Assembly (NCBI RefSeq): GCF_023558375.1
Contig: NZ_CP083761.1
Coordinates: forward strand, 682,001 to 746,000
Length of the DNA stretch: 64,000 bases
Direction of reading: 5' to 3'
Source of the DNA: Chroococcidiopsis sp. CCMEE 29
GTDB taxonomy: Bacteria; Cyanobacteriota; Cyanobacteriia; Cyanobacteriales; Chroococcidiopsidaceae
Below, piece by piece: positions 1 to 7,790 of this stretch. The position numbers and the translations under genes are program-made. The stretch's first letter is position 1. Every line of letters begins with the position of its first letter. Below the pieces are notes generated by a model. That model searched no databases. It was given only the letters and a program-made list of their open reading frames with translations, and was not told where the DNA came from.

Positions 1-410
1 TTGCCTGGTCCGACGAGCAGGCGATGCTGTTAGAACAGGAAAGATTTGACGAACTAGACTTGATTCACCTGATTGAAGAGGTGCGAGACTTGGGGAGAAG
101 GGAGCGGGATGCAATTGAGAGCCAATTGGAGCGATTGCTTTTGCACCTGCTCAAATGGCAGTATCAGCCCCAGTTAAAAGGCAGCAGTTGGGATATTTCT
201 ATCAAGGATGCTAGAAGGCAAATCAAAAAGCTTTGTAGAAAATATCCTGTACTTGTAAAACATATCCAAAACGAAAATACCTTTTATGAATGCTATCTGA
301 ATGCTCGTGAAGCGGCAGCAGATGAGACTGGGTTGCCAATAGCTACATTTCCTTTGGAATACCAGTACTCGCTATCTTCGGTGCTAGATCCAGAGTTTTT
401 GCCACAGTAG
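1..410 (+). CDS. DUF29 family protein, 5' end cut by window edge
   Basis: The reading frame is already open at base 3 and reads AWSDEQAMLLEQERF before the first internal ATG at 24, so the true start lies just left of the window. The next gene begins MKINYEKDFVAWADEQ, so about a dozen N-terminal residues are missing here. The remainder has the usual DUF29 features: an acidic helix with HLIEEVRDLG, then LLLHLLKWQYQP, and a C-terminal PLEYQYSLSSVLDPEF. DUF29 proteins are small helical proteins, very common in cyanobacteria, with no established biochemical function. The stop is 11 bases before the next DUF29 start, so the pair was probably a tandem duplication. Confidence 0.85.
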   Translation, partial: AWSDEQAMLLEQERFDELDLIHLIEEVRDLGRRERDAIESQLERLLLHLLKWQYQPQLKGSSWDISIKDARRQIKKLCRKYPVLVKHIQNENTFYECYLNAREAAADETGLPIATFPLEYQYSLSSVLDPEFLPQ

Positions 411-421
411 GAGCGATCGCC

Positions 422-579
422 ATGAAAATTAACTACGAAAAAGATTTTGTTGCTTGGGCGGACGAGCAGTCAATACTGTTGGAACAAGAAAGATTTGCTG
501 AACTAGATTTGATCCATTTAATCGAAGAGGTACGCGACTTGGGCAGCAACGACAAACACGCCCTAAAAAGCAACCTGCG
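422..579 (+). pseudogene. DUF29 N-terminal fragment, truncated
   Basis: The ATG at 422 follows a HIP1 site. It encodes MKINYEKDFVAWADEQ and about 50 residues nearly identical to the gene immediately upstream, through the DUF29 motif HLIEEVRDLG and ALKSNLR. Homology stops at about 577-583. The frame then runs antisense through a broken toxin gene and ends at 667. The last ~90 residues of the domain, including the conserved LLKWQYQP helix, are missing, so the product is unlikely to work. Confidence 0.75.
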
Positions 580-771
580 GATATCAGGGATATCAATGCT
601 CTTCCTAAGGGTAAAGGTTTCTACCGCACCGGGAACTAATTGGTCTACCTTGACCATTTCGTTGTAGACGGCTTTTAGAATAATTAGATGACTATACAGC
701 TGTTGCAGTAGGTTTAGCTGAGTGATTGCTGCTAGATTCGTAATCGGCGATGTATCGCTAACAACAATCAC
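580..771 (-). pseudogene. VapC-like/DUF3368 PIN-domain toxin, N-terminal fragment
   Basis: A GTG at 771 begins VIVVSDTSPITNLAAI, the standard N-terminus of DUF3368 PIN-like nucleases; the Asp in SDTSP is the first acidic metal ligand. The start lies three bases beyond the stop of the upstream UPF0175 gene, the usual arrangement of this toxin-antitoxin pair. After about 60 residues (VETFTLRKSID) the frame enters antisense DUF29 sequence, so the rest of the domain and its other acidic residues are missing. The toxin is inferred to be inactive. Confidence 0.7.
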
Positions 772-773
772 AG

Positions 774-1013
774 TCAACCCATTGATTGCAACGTCTTGAC
801 ATCCGCCTGAAAGTCCTCCACATCGTAGTTGATACAAAGCCCTCGCCTAGCAAGCTCATGCTGAAAATCAATCACGGTCAATCCAGTCCAAGCACGGGCT
901 TTGCCACTGCTGATTTTGTTTTGCTTGTACAACAATATAGCAACTTCTAACCTCAGTTCATCCTCAGTCATTTTTGCCGCTTGTAGGATATCATCAGGAA
1001 TCGCGAAGCTCAT
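774..1013 (-). CDS. UPF0175 family protein, probable antitoxin
   Basis: This 79-residue protein begins MSFAIPDDILQAAKM and contains ELRLEVAILLYKQNKISSGKARAW, the typical UPF0175 arrangement of a short strand followed by a helix-turn-helix-like region. UPF0175 genes usually precede a DUF3368 PIN-type gene and are regarded as the antitoxin half. Here the downstream toxin survives only as a fragment, so this is probably an orphan antitoxin. Confidence 0.8.
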   Translation of the reverse strand: MSFAIPDDILQAAKMTEDELRLEVAILLYKQNKISSGKARAWTGLTVIDFQHELARRGLCINYDVEDFQADVKTLQSMG

Positions 1014-1157
1014 AGGGATTTTGCTGAATTAATCGATTGCTCTGATTTCAGAATAGGCGATCGTGCAATTCACGGTCTAATACTTTCATACCTAGAATCA
1101 ACTACCGCCAGTGACTTACGCCGCAGACGGTTTCTGACGCTTCATCTGGTTGAGTTG

Positions 1158-1190
1158 CCTAAATCCTCCGCATCGCTTTGGAGATTTAGG
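1158..1190 (-). terminator. Hairpin between DUF2358 gene and UPF0175 gene
   Basis: CCTAAATC and TCC are mirrored by GGA and GATTTAGG around a loop of about 10 bases, giving a strong stem. It lies about 60 bases downstream of the DUF2358 stop and before the toxin-antitoxin genes, both on the minus strand. No long T-run follows, so a terminator is plausible but not certain. It could also be the terminal hairpin of a lost IS605-type element. Confidence 0.4.
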
Positions 1191-1248
1191 TAGAGCCAAA
1201 CTTTAACTGCAACAAGCCGAGTAAGCCTGCCTTGGTCAAAAAAATTAG

Positions 1249-1623
1249 CTATGACAGTAATTGCTTCAAAACATCGAGGCGTGAACAATTCCAGTAATCG
1301 ATGTGGGAAACAATTAAGTTATCTTGGTTGAGGTGTAACTCGCTCCAGCCAGGAATAGTAATGCGCGGCTTCCAGGGAACTGGGGCATTCCAGCTCAAAG
1401 TCCAATGGGTCGTGATAGTCTTCCCTGCTTGGCGAATGTCGTGTAAATCCATTTTGGGGGCGATAAACCATTTGGTGATGAAAGCAATCATTTTCTGGTA
1501 CCGCTCAACGCCATGAAAACGGTTAAGCGGATCTTGGAAGTAAACATCTTCCGCATAGATACCGTAGGTCTGGTCAACTGGGAATCGTTGATAGTCTTGC
1601 TTGAGGATTTGAATGATGTCCAT
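1249..1623 (-). CDS. DUF2358 family protein (SnoaL/NTF2-like)
   Basis: The 124-residue product starts MDIIQILKQDYQRFP and contains YAEDVYFQDPLNRFHG, followed by a strand-rich region ending in HIDYWNCSRLDVL. This is the DUF2358 pattern of cyanobacteria and plants, related to the cone-shaped NTF2/SnoaL fold. No catalytic activity has been assigned to the family. It starts four bases beyond the stop of the upstream hypothetical gene at 1627-2196, so the two are probably co-transcribed. Confidence 0.85.
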   Translation of the reverse strand: MDIIQILKQDYQRFPVDQTYGIYAEDVYFQDPLNRFHGVERYQKMIAFITKWFIAPKMDLHDIRQAGKTITTHWTLSWNAPVPWKPRITIPGWSELHLNQDNLIVSHIDYWNCSRLDVLKQLLS

Positions 1624-1626
1624 CTA

Positions 1627-2196
1627 TCACTGCTCTACTTCACTCCAGAGTCTTTCCAACTGACGCTGCCATGCTGCCAGCAACTGTTCGCGGGATTCTG
1701 CTCCCTGTTCTGGGTCACCTAGTAGTCCTTCCGCGTAAAAGCGGTCCAGGTTTTGCAGTGTTGCTTCCAGTGATTGTCCCTGCTGTTTTGCTACGCGGAT
1801 AATTTGACGGATACGGTTTTCAGTCAGTTGGTTGAACAAGTCAGACAAACCCGACTGATGCAGAGAGATAAGTCGCGCGATCGCCGCTGAAAAATCATCT
1901 CGCTCCAAACTCTCTCGATTGTGCTGAAACACTCCCCACAATACACTCTGATGCATGGCATAGCGAACCTCCTGAGTATCATCAAAGTTCGCTTCCAGTA
2001 TCTGTTCAAAAAAGGGTTGAGCTGCTTGAGCTGACATAATAGGGAGCAGCACGCGTACCCAAGTTTGATCTTCCGACAGGAGTACTAATAGCCGGAAATT
2101 AGGGGTTTCGATCTGCCACGAACCTGGCGCGATCGCCTGGATGGCTCTGGGTTCAAACAGCTCTGTAAGTGTACTGGCAATTTCTTCAGGTGTCAT
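1627..2196 (-). CDS. Conserved cyanobacterial hypothetical protein
   Basis: This 189-residue soluble protein has no signal peptide or membrane segment. Its first ~110 residues (SWQIETPNFRLLVLLSED, then LFEQILEANFDDTQEVRYA-like text) resemble the alpha/beta layout of YbjN or type III secretion chaperone-like proteins. The C-terminal ~80 residues are a charged helical region (LEATLQNLDRFYAEGLLGD). No function is recognised. It ends four bases before the DUF2358 gene. Confidence 0.6.
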   Translation of the reverse strand: MTPEEIASTLTELFEPRAIQAIAPGSWQIETPNFRLLVLLSEDQTWVRVLLPIMSAQAAQPFFEQILEANFDDTQEVRYAMHQSVLWGVFQHNRESLERDDFSAAIARLISLHQSGLSDLFNQLTENRIRQIIRVAKQQGQSLEATLQNLDRFYAEGLLGDPEQGAESREQLLAAWQRQLERLWSEVEQ

Positions 2197-2233
2197 TACT
2201 CCATTGTGCCAGAGTCAGGAGTGAGCTGATGCA

Positions 2234-2890
2234 TTATTTTGATATCACTGCCTGTTGCAGACTTTTTATTACTTCTACCAGTTCACTCGGCTGGTGTACC
2301 AAAAAATCTGGGTTTTGCGCTGCTAACACTTCTTTTGAATTGAAGCCCCAACTAACTGCGATCGCCTTGGTCCGGCTTCTTCTTGCTGCCTCTATATCTC
2401 TGGTCTCATCACCAACGTAAACACTTTCTTCAGGTTTAAACTTTTCTTGCTTCAATAACTCTTTAATAACTTTACTTTTACCAAAAAGTGTCGCTCCTGT
2501 ATAAATAAAATCAAACAAGTCCTGTAAACCATTCATTTCCAGAAACGCTACAATGTTTTCCTTAGAGTTAGAGCTGAGCATTCCTACCCGATCGACTTCA
2601 CTTTTTACCTCTATCAGGGCTTCTTTAATTCCTAAAAAAGGTTTTATTGTTTGAATCTCAGAATTTAATTCGGCTTTGACTTTTCCTACTAATAAAGGAA
2701 ACTTAAAAATTGAAATGCCTGATTGTTTAATAATTTGTCTAGAGCTTAAATTTTTGATTTGAACCAGTTCCTCTTGACTGATTGGCTTATGTCCAAATTG
2801 AGCAGCTAAACGATTAGTAATACTAACGATCGCATTGAGTGTATCAGCAATTGTGCCATCAAAATCAAAAATAATTACTTTTATGGTCAT
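2234..2890 (-). CDS. HAD-superfamily hydrolase, phosphoglycolate-phosphatase-like
   Basis: The 218-residue protein carries the HAD motifs in order. Motif I, DFDGT, lies at residues 9-13 with the nucleophile Asp9. Motif II is LSSNSKENI near residue 105, the motif III lysine is in FGKSKV, and motif IV is YVGDETRDIEAA near residue 160. The helical cap between motifs I and II places it with subclass I phosphatases such as Gph; the substrate cannot be read from sequence. Its ATG overlaps the queG stop by four bases, implying translational coupling. Confidence 0.85.
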   Translation of the reverse strand: MTIKVIIFDFDGTIADTLNAIVSITNRLAAQFGHKPISQEELVQIKNLSSRQIIKQSGISIFKFPLLVGKVKAELNSEIQTIKPFLGIKEALIEVKSEVDRVGMLSSNSKENIVAFLEMNGLQDLFDFIYTGATLFGKSKVIKELLKQEKFKPEESVYVGDETRDIEAARRSRTKAIAVSWGFNSKEVLAAQNPDFLVHQPSELVEVIKSLQQAVISK

Positions 2891-3849
2891 TGTTTAGCGT
2901 TAAACTGAGTAGATGCTGCGGACGACTTAAGATTAGCACGGGCATTCCGCCGCAACATCTCTGGTTTAATCCGTCGCAACGCTGAGGCTGGGAACTGCTT
3001 GTCCCACTCTCGATCCGTCATTTCAGCTAATTTGGTCAATTTGGGCGCAATATTATCAGGGTAAGGTTGAAATTCTACCACATCGGTTTCTTGAGCAAAC
3101 CGCTGATTCCAAGGGCAAACATCCTGGCAAATATCGCATCCGGCTACCCAACCTTGGAGATGGGTGGCGATCGCCTCCGGCAACTGATCGTCCCGATTCT
3201 CAATTGTGTGATAAGCAATGCAGCGATTAGCATCTACTACAAATGGGGCAGTAATTGCACCCGTAGGACATGCCTCAAGACAACGAGTACAGTTGCCGCA
3301 GTGTTCAGTATGGGGGGTGTCTGGAGTCAAATCCACGTTTGTCAGCACTTCGCCCAGAAATACCCAAGAACCATACTCCCGGGTAATCACATTACCATTC
3401 TTGGCAATCCAACCAATTCCAGCTCGTTGTGCCCAGAGTTTATCCTGAACTGGACCCGTATCAGCATAGTAACGGGCTTGAACTCCTTGTGCTTGTAACC
3501 AATTAGTCAGTGCTTTTAGCTTTTTGTGCAACACCTTGTGGTAGTCACGTCCCCAACCATAACGCGAGATTTTGGCATATTCACTACCATGGGGACGCTG
3601 GTGGGGTGTGTAATAGTTCAGGGCAACACAGATCAGCGATCGCACTTGGGGCATTACCAAATAAATATCCTGCCGCTTCGGGTTCGCCATCCATTCCATA
3701 TCTGCGTGATAACCCATTGCCAGCCATGCCTGTAAGCGCTGCACCTCCACGCTGGGAGCAATATCCACTGTGGCAATCCCAACTTTGTGGAATCCCAACT
3801 CCAGGGCTTTCTGCTTCACCTGAGTGCTGCTAACCATAGTTGATGCCAA
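2887..3849 (-). CDS. queG: Epoxyqueuosine reductase QueG
   Basis: QueG carries out the last step of queuosine tRNA modification, a cobalamin-dependent reduction of epoxyqueuosine using two 4Fe-4S clusters. The 320-residue protein has the family core (YHADMEWM, RSLICVALNYY, YADTGPVQDKLWAQRAGIGWIAKN) and ferredoxin-type cysteine sets CGNCTRCLEACP and CDICQDVCPWN. The length is normal, though without the HEAT-like tail of longer forms. It is the first gene of a two-gene unit with the HAD phosphatase. Confidence 0.93.
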   Translation of the reverse strand: MASTMVSSTQVKQKALELGFHKVGIATVDIAPSVEVQRLQAWLAMGYHADMEWMANPKRQDIYLVMPQVRSLICVALNYYTPHQRPHGSEYAKISRYGWGRDYHKVLHKKLKALTNWLQAQGVQARYYADTGPVQDKLWAQRAGIGWIAKNGNVITREYGSWVFLGEVLTNVDLTPDTPHTEHCGNCTRCLEACPTGAITAPFVVDANRCIAYHTIENRDDQLPEAIATHLQGWVAGCDICQDVCPWNQRFAQETDVVEFQPYPDNIAPKLTKLAEMTDREWDKQFPASALRRIKPEMLRRNARANLKSSAASTQFNAKQ

Positions 3850-4090
3850 GTCAGAGGTAATTCATCCATATTGACTGACTACAGGAATAGAAAAGTTTCG
3901 TCTTCAGTATTAATACAGTCGAACGTCAAAGCTTGGTTAAAAGACTCGTAAATGTACCATGGGTCACCCAGTCTGTCTCGCTTTAAGCTGAAGAGTGAGA
4001 AATTTTGAGGCGATCCCGTGACAGAACAGCAATTGCAACGCTGGTGCGTGAAACCCTGAAGATGTGGCACGGTACAAGCTCAAGTGCTTG
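3850..4090. other. Intergenic region upstream of queG
   Basis: No convincing gene is visible. A minus-strand frame of 63 codons here has no recognisable homology or ribosome-binding site. The segment should contain the queG promoter, and at its right edge it meets the end of the tnpB element at about 4087. Confidence 0.5.
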
Positions 4091-4097
4091 ACATTCT

Positions 4098-4155
4098 CCC
4101 CAATCCGCCGTTCAGGGCTGAGACTGGGGATTCCTAAACCTCACGATTTAGGTTT
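4098..4155 (-). ncRNA. Right-end hairpins, probable 3' part of the tnpB-associated guide RNA
   Basis: CCCCA at 4098-4102 pairs with TGGGG at 4125-4129, and AAACCT at 4136-4141 pairs with AGGTTT at 4150-4155, overlapping the tnpB stop codon. In characterised IS200/IS605 systems the omegaRNA (reRNA) is read from the tnpB 3' end through the right end of the element, and the flanking DNA acts as guide. Position and structure fit this; the RNA itself is inferred. Confidence 0.45.
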
Positions 4156-5355
4156 CTGCTTCTTTCCCGTTCGGCTGAGGCTCACGGCTGAAGCCTTACG
4201 GGTATTGCGCAACTGCCCTTTAACCTCATGGCTATCAGGTCTTACATTCGCTCCACAGACAGACACGGCAAGCCCTGCCGCCAAAATGTTCTTACTTGCG
4301 TTGATGTCTCGGTCATGGCTAGTTCCACATTTGGGACATTCCCACTCTCGAACGTTCAACGGCAACTTATCTACAATGTGACCGCAGTTTCCACAGCGTT
4401 TAGAACTGGGAAACCAGCGGTCAATCTTCACCAGTTCTCGACCATACCACCGGCATTTGTAGTCAAGGAAGCGTACCAACTCTCCCCAACTAGCATCAGA
4501 AATACTCTGTGCCAATTTAGGGTTTTTCACCATGTTTTTAACTGCCAAGTCCTCAACCACGATGGTTTGATTTTCACGCACCAGTTGAGTTGTCAGTTTA
4601 TGGAGAAAGTCTTTGCGGGTATCGGCAATCTTGCCTTGAACACGAGCAACTACCAACCGTGCTTTACTGCGATTGTTAGACCCTTTTTGTTTGCGAGACA
4701 GTGCTTTTTGCACGCGTCTCAACTTTTTATGCAAACCCTTAAAGTGTTTAGGATTAGCAATTTTTACCCCGTTGCTAGTAGTCAGCAAACTAGTCACACC
4801 CAAGTCCAACCCTACCGACTTATCAACAGACGGCAGAAATTTGATCTGGGGATTGTCTACCAACAGCGAGACGTACCAGCGTTCCCTGGCATCCAACTTA
4901 ACGGTGATGGTAGATGGTTCACACTCCTTTGGAAGTGGACGACTCCATCTAATTGGCAGAGCCTCACTACACTTTGCCAACCAAACTTGCCCATCCCTCC
5001 ACTTGAAGGCAGAACGGGTAAACTCAGCACTGCCTCCATTCCTCTTTTTCTTGAAGTTGGGGTAGCGAGTACGTCCTGTCCAAAAGTTAGAAAAAGCTTT
5101 TTGCAGGTGTCGCAATCCCTGCTGCAATGGTACGCAGCTCACCTCGTTGAGAAATTGCAAGTCATCCTGCTTTTTCCATTGAGTCAACAAACTGGAGGTC
5201 TTGATGTAGTCAATTTTCTCTTGTTGCTCGTACCAAGCTTCCGTTCTTGCAGCAAGCGCTCGGTTATAAACCAAACGTACACAGCCCAATGTTCGCCGCA
5301 ACAGAGATTCCTGTTCCGGGGTGGGGTAAACACGGTAACGAAAAGCTTGTTCCAT
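4141..5355 (-). CDS. tnpB: TnpB, RNA-guided endonuclease of IS605 OrfB family
   Basis: The 404-residue protein has the OrfB N-terminal helix-turn-helix (FRYRVYPTPEQESLLRRTLG), then RuvC-like motifs: GLDLGVTSLL with the first Asp, IVVEDLAVKNM with the Glu, and DRDINASKNIL with the final Asp. A four-cysteine zinc ribbon (CGNCGH and CPKCGT) lies before the last motif. All three catalytic acids are present and the frame is uninterrupted, so nuclease activity is possible. TnpB proteins cut DNA matching the element's guide RNA and help retain the element. No TnpA partner is encoded nearby. Confidence 0.92.
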   Translation of the reverse strand: MEQAFRYRVYPTPEQESLLRRTLGCVRLVYNRALAARTEAWYEQQEKIDYIKTSSLLTQWKKQDDLQFLNEVSCVPLQQGLRHLQKAFSNFWTGRTRYPNFKKKRNGGSAEFTRSAFKWRDGQVWLAKCSEALPIRWSRPLPKECEPSTITVKLDARERWYVSLLVDNPQIKFLPSVDKSVGLDLGVTSLLTTSNGVKIANPKHFKGLHKKLRRVQKALSRKQKGSNNRSKARLVVARVQGKIADTRKDFLHKLTTQLVRENQTIVVEDLAVKNMVKNPKLAQSISDASWGELVRFLDYKCRWYGRELVKIDRWFPSSKRCGNCGHIVDKLPLNVREWECPKCGTSHDRDINASKNILAAGLAVSVCGANVRPDSHEVKGQLRNTRKASAVSLSRTGKKQKPKS

Positions 5356-5475
5356 GTCTCACATTTTAACACACTTTATGTGAGACCAGTAAATTTATTT
5401 GGTAATTTCGGGCGGCATCGAGCCGCACTCAATTACCGCTCCTATCCCTCCCTACACCGCTGCGCTGAGTGTAGG
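5356..5475. repeat. Three hairpins between tnpB and the histidine kinase
   Basis: GTCTCACAT (5356-5364) and ATGTGAGAC (5378-5386) form a perfect 9-bp inverted repeat directly abutting the tnpB start codon. GGTAATT/AATTACC (5401-5407, 5431-5437) encloses an inner GCGGC/GCCGC stem. CCTACAC/GTGTAGG (5451-5457, 5469-5475) is the third. The first two fit a left end of the tnpB element; the third lies 22 bases before the histidine-kinase start and may serve its leader. Confidence 0.5.
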
Positions 5476-5496
5476 TTCTCTCGGAGAAACCCGACG

Positions 5497-7755
5497 ATGA
5501 AACCGGACTTATTGAAACCCCGGCCACCGCGTTGCCCTTGTTTCCCCTATCTCGTTTTAGGGGTCTTTTTGCTACTCACGGCTTTGTTCACATACTACAC
5601 CGCGATCGCAGCTAAAGCTAAAGACCAGTTACGGTTCGAGAAAGCAGTCGAGCGCACGCAAAACGACATTCAAAATCGCTTGGAGACTTACATTGCCCTC
5701 CTGCGGGGAGGCAGCGGCTTATTTGCTGCTAGCGACCAAGTCACTCAGGCTGAATTTCGGGCTTATGTTGACCGCCTAGAACTACGACGTCGCTATCCGG
5801 GAATACAAGGAATAGGCTTCTCTGTGCGGGTGAGGCAAGAAGAATCGGAACTTAAGCGTGCCGAGTATCACTCAGTCATTTACCTTGAACCGTTAGATCG
5901 GCGTAACAAGGTAGCTATCGGTTTCGACATGTTCGCAGAGCCAATACGCCGCGCTGCGATGGAACGCGCTCGCGACACTGGAACCCCCGCTGCTTCGGGT
6001 CGAGTTACACTGTTACAGGAAATTGACGAGCAGAAACAGGCTGGCTTCCTGATCTATGTTCCTATTTACCGTAACGGCGTCAAGCTCAACACAATTGCCC
6101 AGCGTCGAGCTGCATTGAGAGGCTTTGTCTACAGCCCCTTTCGGGTCGAAGACTTGCTCCAAGGCATCTTTGGCAGCGAGCAACAGCCCTTGGTTGACTT
6201 TCAGCTCTATGCCGGAACTGAACTCAGCTCCAAAAATCTGCTGCACCACTTTAGCCATAACCAGACGGCGAATGGCGGTTCCTACCAACCCCGCTTTACA
6301 ACCACTAAAACGATTAAGGTTGCCGGACAAATCTGGAGCATCTCTTTTGCTTCTCGACCGGAATTTGAGCGGGTTTCGGAAAAAAGCTTGGTGGCTTATA
6401 TCTTGCTTGGTGGGTTGCTGCTTAGTTTTGTGTTGTTTGGTGTTACGCGATCACAAGTTTATGCCCACCAACGCTTACAGCGGCTCAATGCTAGTTTAGA
6501 ACGTCAGGTTCAAGAACGCACTGCCCAACTACAACAGGCGTTGGACTTTGAAGCCATGCTGAAACGAATCGCCGACAAAGTCCGTGACAGCCTTGATGAG
6601 CATCAGATTCTACAAACCGCTGTACAGGAATTAGCCCTGATACTTGGGATCATTTGTTGCGATGCTGGATTATACAACCTTGCCGACGGCACTTCCACCA
6701 TTTGTTATGCGTACACAGCCTCCAGCAATGAAGAGAAATTTAGAACGCCCTCTTCTCTGGGGTGTGTCGTGCAAATGACAGACTTTCCTCACGGTTACTA
6801 TCAGCTACTACAGGGACAGTATTTTCAATTCTGTGAAATAACGCCTGATCCTGTCCGAAGCCAGGTGGCAATACTAGCTTGTCCTGTTGTTGATGACCAG
6901 GGCGTTCTGGGTGACCTGTGGTTATTTAAACAGAAGGAAGACAGCTTTAATGAGTTAGAGATTCGCTTAGTGCAGCAGGTGGCGAATCAGTGTGCGATCG
7001 CCATTCGTCAAGCTCGACTGTATCAAGCCTCTCTGGCGCAAGTACAGCAACTGGAAAAATTAAATCAGCTCAAAGACGACTTCTTGAGTACCGTTTCCCA
7101 TGAATTGCGGACTCCCATCGCCAATATGAAGATGGCGATCCAAATGCTAAAAGTTGCAGGTGGATCACCCGAACGACGAGAGCGCTATCTGGAGATCTTG
7201 CAAGCTGAGTGCAACCGTGAAAGTGAGTTGATTAATGACCTGCTGGACTTGCAGCGGCTAGAAATTGTGTCCTATCCCATCATGCTCGCCGAGGCTGTGA
7301 GCCTACAAGATTGGTTACCCAGCGTCATAGAGCCGTTTCAAGTTCGTACTCAACAACGTCAGCAAAGTTTACAAATTGAACTTCCCCGTAACCTTCCTGT
7401 GCTAGTTTCAGACCGCGCCAGCCTGGAACGAATCTTAGCAGAACTCCTGAATAATGCTTGCAAATACACTCCGACGGGTGGTGAGATTGTCCTAAGCATT
7501 TGCTACAAGTCTGCTGAGGCAGTAACTGTTTTTACCCTCAGTAATTCAATCGAGATTTCAGCAGTAGAGCTCCCACGTATCTTTGACAAATTTTATCGCG
7601 TTCCCAACACTGACCCTTGGAAACAAGGAGGCACAGGGTTAGGACTAGCTCTGGTACAGAAGCTAGCCGAACGATTGCAGGGTACAATTATGGTTGAGAG
7701 TTCCGGGGGATGGACTACCTTTACCGTCCAGTTACCTAATCAACCAAGAACTTAA
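5497..7755 (+). CDS. CHASE-GAF sensor histidine kinase
   Basis: The start is ATG 5497 (MKPDLLKPRPP), preceded by GGAG at 5483. A longer open frame back to 4228 lies antisense to tnpB and is not coding. Residues ~17-38 are a membrane segment, ~50-290 an extracytoplasmic CHASE domain (RRYPGIQGIGFSVRV), and ~300-322 a second membrane segment. A coiled coil, a GAF domain (~370-500), HisKA with SHELRTP (phospho-acceptor His535) and a HATPase_c domain with NNACKYTPTGG and GGTGLGLAL follow. It should autophosphorylate in response to a small extracellular ligand, which is unknown. No response regulator is adjacent, so its partner is encoded elsewhere. Confidence 0.9.
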   Translation: MKPDLLKPRPPRCPCFPYLVLGVFLLLTALFTYYTAIAAKAKDQLRFEKAVERTQNDIQNRLETYIALLRGGSGLFAASDQVTQAEFRAYVDRLELRRRYPGIQGIGFSVRVRQEESELKRAEYHSVIYLEPLDRRNKVAIGFDMFAEPIRRAAMERARDTGTPAASGRVTLLQEIDEQKQAGFLIYVPIYRNGVKLNTIAQRRAALRGFVYSPFRVEDLLQGIFGSEQQPLVDFQLYAGTELSSKNLLHHFSHNQTANGGSYQPRFTTTKTIKVAGQIWSISFASRPEFERVSEKSLVAYILLGGLLLSFVLFGVTRSQVYAHQRLQRLNASLERQVQERTAQLQQALDFEAMLKRIADKVRDSLDEHQILQTAVQELALILGIICCDAGLYNLADGTSTICYAYTASSNEEKFRTPSSLGCVVQMTDFPHGYYQLLQGQYFQFCEITPDPVRSQVAILACPVVDDQGVLGDLWLFKQKEDSFNELEIRLVQQVANQCAIAIRQARLYQASLAQVQQLEKLNQLKDDFLSTVSHELRTPIANMKMAIQMLKVAGGSPERRERYLEILQAECNRESELINDLLDLQRLEIVSYPIMLAEAVSLQDWLPSVIEPFQVRTQQRQQSLQIELPRNLPVLVSDRASLERILAELLNNACKYTPTGGEIVLSICYKSAEAVTVFTLSNSIEISAVELPRIFDKFYRVPNTDPWKQGGTGLGLALVQKLAERLQGTIMVESSGGWTTFTVQLPNQPRT

Positions 7756-7790
7756 GGACAATTCGCGGAAATACCTGCAAGGGACAATTT

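Larger units (their letters stand above)
4087..5440 (-). mobile_element. IS605/IS1341-type element carrying only tnpB
   Basis: The unit contains an intact tnpB and no tnpA. Its 3' side begins near the phrase CTTGACATTCTCCCC, a common terminal motif of cyanobacterial IS200/IS605 elements, with hairpins at 4098-4155. Its 5' side carries further hairpins up to about 5440. Such elements transpose as single strands only with a TnpA supplied in trans and make no target duplication, so the exact ends are approximate. Confidence 0.7.

Noticed and set aside
3879-4070. 63-codon minus-strand frame between queG and tnpB
   Set aside because: No homology, no ribosome-binding site, and unlike the surrounding coding sequence.
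4228-5496. In-frame 423-codon extension upstream of the histidine kinase start
   Set aside because: It lies antisense to an intact tnpB, has no domain of its own, and the kinase has a good start with ribosome-binding site at 5497.
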